Assembly (NCBI GenBank): GCA_963786195.1
Contig: CAWAYH010000002.1
Span: 310,001-374,000 of the forward strand
DNA from: CAWAYH01 sp963786195
Lineage (GTDB): Bacteria; Acidobacteriota; Vicinamibacteria; Vicinamibacterales; 2-12-FULL-66-21
Reading direction: 5' to 3'
DNA length: 64,000 nt
Part shown: piece by piece, positions 62,407 through 64,000 of the stretch
Numbering within the stretch: position 1 is the first letter of the stretch
Layout of the letters: every line of letters starts with the position of its first letter
Made by a program: the position numbers and the translations under genes
Notes under the pieces: generated by a model
The model's input: the letters and a program-made list of their open reading frames with translations, nothing else
The model's database searches: none
What the model was told of the DNA's origin: nothing

Positions 62407-63212
62407 ATGTGGCTGTCCCGTCGTACGTTTCTGATTTCTGCTCCTGTGTCCGCACTGCTGGACAAGGTGGCTGGCACCTTTTCGAAAAGGTGCCAGCCAC
62501 CTTTCGCAGCAAAAGGTGCCTGGCACCATCCCGGCCAGTTTTCCGGCGCACGATCCGGAGCTCGCACGCGAGATGGTGGCGGTCTCGCACGGTAACGTCG
62601 CGCGCGTGAAGGAGCTGCTGGCGGCAAGCCCGGCGCTGGCGAAGGCGGCCTGGGACTGGGGCTATGGCGACTGGGAGTCGGCGCTGGGCGCCGCGTCCCA
62701 CGTCGGCAACCGCGAGATTGCGGCGCTCCTGCTGACGAACGGCGCTCACCCGACGATCTTCTCCGCCGCCATGCTCGGACAGCTCGACGTCGTCAAAGCC
62801 TTCATCGCGGCGTCACCGGGCGTGCAGAAGACATACGGTCCGCACGGAATTTCACTGCTCGCGCACGCGAAGAACGGCAAGCGCAGACGACGTCGTCAAG
62901 TATCTCGAGACGCTCGGGCAGCGCGAATCCCCGCTACACGAACGAGGCGGTCACCGATGCGGATCGTGCGGCCATAGCGGGCGTGTACACCTTCGGATCG
63001 GGCGCAACAGAACGTCTGACGGTGGCAACGACCGACCGCGGCAACAGCATTCAAGCGAGGGAGGCACGCCGCGCTTTCTCTCGCACCTGGGCGGACGGGT
63101 GTTTCATCCGCCAGGCGCGGAGGCAGTGCGGATCCGATTCGCGTCAGGCGCGCAGTCTGCGACGGTGACGATCGAAGACGGCCCGCTCGTCCTGATCGCG
63201 CGGCGGGTGTGA
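62407..63212 (+). pseudogene. Tat-exported ankyrin-repeat protein, disrupted
   Basis: The start MWLSRRTFLISAPVSALL is a twin-arginine-type signal, preceded by GGAGG. The next 60 bp are a GGTGCCAGCCACC-type palindrome that shifts the frame. The protein then resumes FPAHDPELAREMVAVSHGNV, LAASPALAKAAWDWGYGDWE, AASHVGNREIAALLLTNGAH and MLGQLDVVKAFIAASPGVQK, typical ankyrin helices. Another shift near 62880 precedes DDVVKYLETLG and NEAVTDADRAAIAGVYTFGS, and further small shifts precede SATVTIEDGPLVLIARRV and the stop at 63210. The whole was about 265 codons. It is probably non-functional here. Confidence 0.75.
62464..62503. repeat. 40-bp perfect palindrome (AAGGTGGCTGGCACCTTTTC arms)
   Basis: Twenty-base arms meet without a loop. 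A further AAAAGGTGCCTGGCACC unit follows at about 62510-62526, so this looks like a composite REP-type repeat. It lies inside the ankyrin gene directly after the signal peptide. Confidence 0.88.
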
Positions 63213-63217
63213 AGTGA

Positions 63218-63583
63218 TTAGCGTCTCTCTTGGCTGACGGAGACCACCAACCCGTCCGGGTCGGCGTACTGCGCGATGCGTGCGCCGAACGTCTCCGTCG
63301 GCGGCTGCACGCAGACGACGTTCCGCTCGACCATCCGCAGGTGGAACTCGTCCAGATCCGCGACGGTGAGGCCCGGACGGCAGCGTCCGGCCGGCTCGTG
63401 ACGCGGATCGTCCTTCGCCGATCCGGCGCCAGTACTCTGATGGAGCGCCAGCGTGGCGCCCTCGGTCGCGAACTCGGTCCATGCCGGAGACTCGAACTTC
63501 AGCGGCAACCCCATCACGTCCCGATAGAACGACACCGCCCGTTTCATGTCGCTCACGAAAAGGATCGCGTAGCTCACTCTCAC
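63218..63583 (-). CDS. VOC/glyoxalase superfamily protein
   Basis: A 121-residue VOC protein. The first module starts RVSYAILFVSDMKRAVSFYR then DVMGLPLKFESPAWTEFATE with a histidine in ATLALHQSTG; the second is GLTVADLDEFHLRMVERNVV and ends FGARIAQYADPDGLVVSVSQ, where the D-P-D-G turn and preceding strand are typical. The start is GTG at 63583 with AGGAG 7 nt upstream. The metal-site residues are only partly conserved, so function is open. It is divergent from the M28 peptidase gene. Confidence 0.88.
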   Translation of the reverse strand: MRVSYAILFVSDMKRAVSFYRDVMGLPLKFESPAWTEFATEGATLALHQSTGAGSAKDDPRHEPAGRCRPGLTVADLDEFHLRMVERNVVCVQPPTETFGARIAQYADPDGLVVSVSQERR

Positions 63584-63639
63584 CGGGCCGCTCCTGTGCT
63601 GGCTTGACCAGCCATCCGCCCATACAATGACATGGAAGT

Positions 63640-64000
63640 ATGAAACCTGCGCGCCGAAGCCTAGTCATAATCTTGCTCCTGGCGGCCGCCGCAGTGCCTG
63701 CCGCGCAGCCGAGCGCGTCAGTCGATGCGGCTCAGCTGATGCGCGATCTGCAGACGCTCGCGGCAGACGACATGGAGGGTCGGGAGCCAGGCACGCCGGG
63801 CGGCGTCAAGGCCCGAACGTACCTCCTCAAGCGCTTCAAGGAAATCGGCATTCAGCTGATCGGTGAGTCCTACGAGCGCTCGTTCAGGTTCAACACGCCT
63901 CTGGACAAGGCCGAGCATCCCGGCGTCAACGTCGTCGGCGTCATCCGCGGGCGGCGCGATCCCGACCGATACATTGCCGTGACGGCTCACTACGATCACC
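63640..64000 (+). CDS. M28 family metallopeptidase, N-terminal part
   Basis: About 120 codons are visible before the right edge. A signal peptide (SLVIILLLAAAAVPAAQ) is followed by DLQTLAADDMEGREPGTPGG and ARTYLLKRFKEIGIQL, the conserved lead-in of M28 aminopeptidases. The frame reaches VNVVGVIRGRRDPDRYIAVT and the zinc-binding AHYDH at the very end. The remaining metal ligands lie outside the window. Secreted M28 enzymes are aminopeptidases. The ATG at 63640 starts a normal signal peptide, with GGAAG close upstream. Confidence 0.88.
   Translation, partial: MKPARRSLVIILLLAAAAVPAAQPSASVDAAQLMRDLQTLAADDMEGREPGTPGGVKARTYLLKRFKEIGIQLIGESYERSFRFNTPLDKAEHPGVNVVGVIRGRRDPDRYIAVTAHYDH

Overview
The window is GC-rich, densely coded bacterial DNA. 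Four ADOP-type ABC permeases (two directly behind PadR repressors), a VWFA-related secreted protein of the acidobacterial type, a tricorn-like S41 protease, two very large BNR/VPS10-type propeller proteins, a PEGK-like kinase fused to a TolB propeller and a winged-helix/TolB regulator together point to Acidobacteriota, most likely class Vicinamibacteria. This placement is inferred from gene content only; there is no rRNA or marker gene here.

Layout. 1-2.7 kb is a wrecked locus: an IS256-family transposase (running off the left edge) and a frameshifted, truncated IS66-type transposase enclose a YcaO fragment. 2.9-13.4 kb holds an export module: S41 protease (-), then DUF3303, propeller protein A, STAS protein and propeller protein B (+). 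13.4-19.3 kb carries GNAT, an HNH endonuclease flanked by matching palindromes, a small membrane protein, a GT2 gene with an in-frame stop, a ThuA/methyltransferase/secreted protein/cupin run, and a TetR gene divergent from an SDR-like gene with operator-like palindromes between them. 20.4-25.5 kb has a phosphodiesterase lipoprotein, a PPP phosphatase and a membrane-fused spermidine synthase-like protein. 25.5-26.8 kb is decayed: two SGNH-hydrolase remnants share a 250-bp direct repeat and flank a broken TIR gene. 26.8-37.4 kb: ABC ATPase, M20 peptidase, VWFA protein, metzincin lipoprotein, PadR+ADOP, DJ-1/PfpI, ADOP. 37.6-44.3 kb: VOC, OsmC, methyltransferase, double VOC, a probable SelW-like selenoprotein, a SecA-like ATPase with a hydrophobic tail, and an amidohydrolase. 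44.4-52.4 kb: ADOP, phosphatase and alpha/beta hydrolase in one uninterrupted reading frame, then ECF sigma factor, membrane protein and a Nat-type ABC exporter. 52.5-64 kb: amidase, PadR+ADOP, protein kinase, HupE/UreJ-like protein, a winged-helix regulator split by a MITE-like insert, an ankyrin gene carrying a 40-bp palindrome, VOC, and the start of an M28 peptidase.

The best find is at 40391-40615. A 74-codon Rdx/SelW-like gene has TGA exactly at the second redox position of a C-x-x-C/U motif, and a 7-bp stem-loop starts 15 nt downstream, where bacterial SECIS elements sit. ORF callers would miss it.

Data quality. More than twenty otherwise well-conserved genes are broken by single-base shifts. 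In nearly all the cases I resolved, one base is extra, usually lengthening a G or C run. They cluster after 32 kb and mostly look like uncorrected indels, so I give full gene spans across them.
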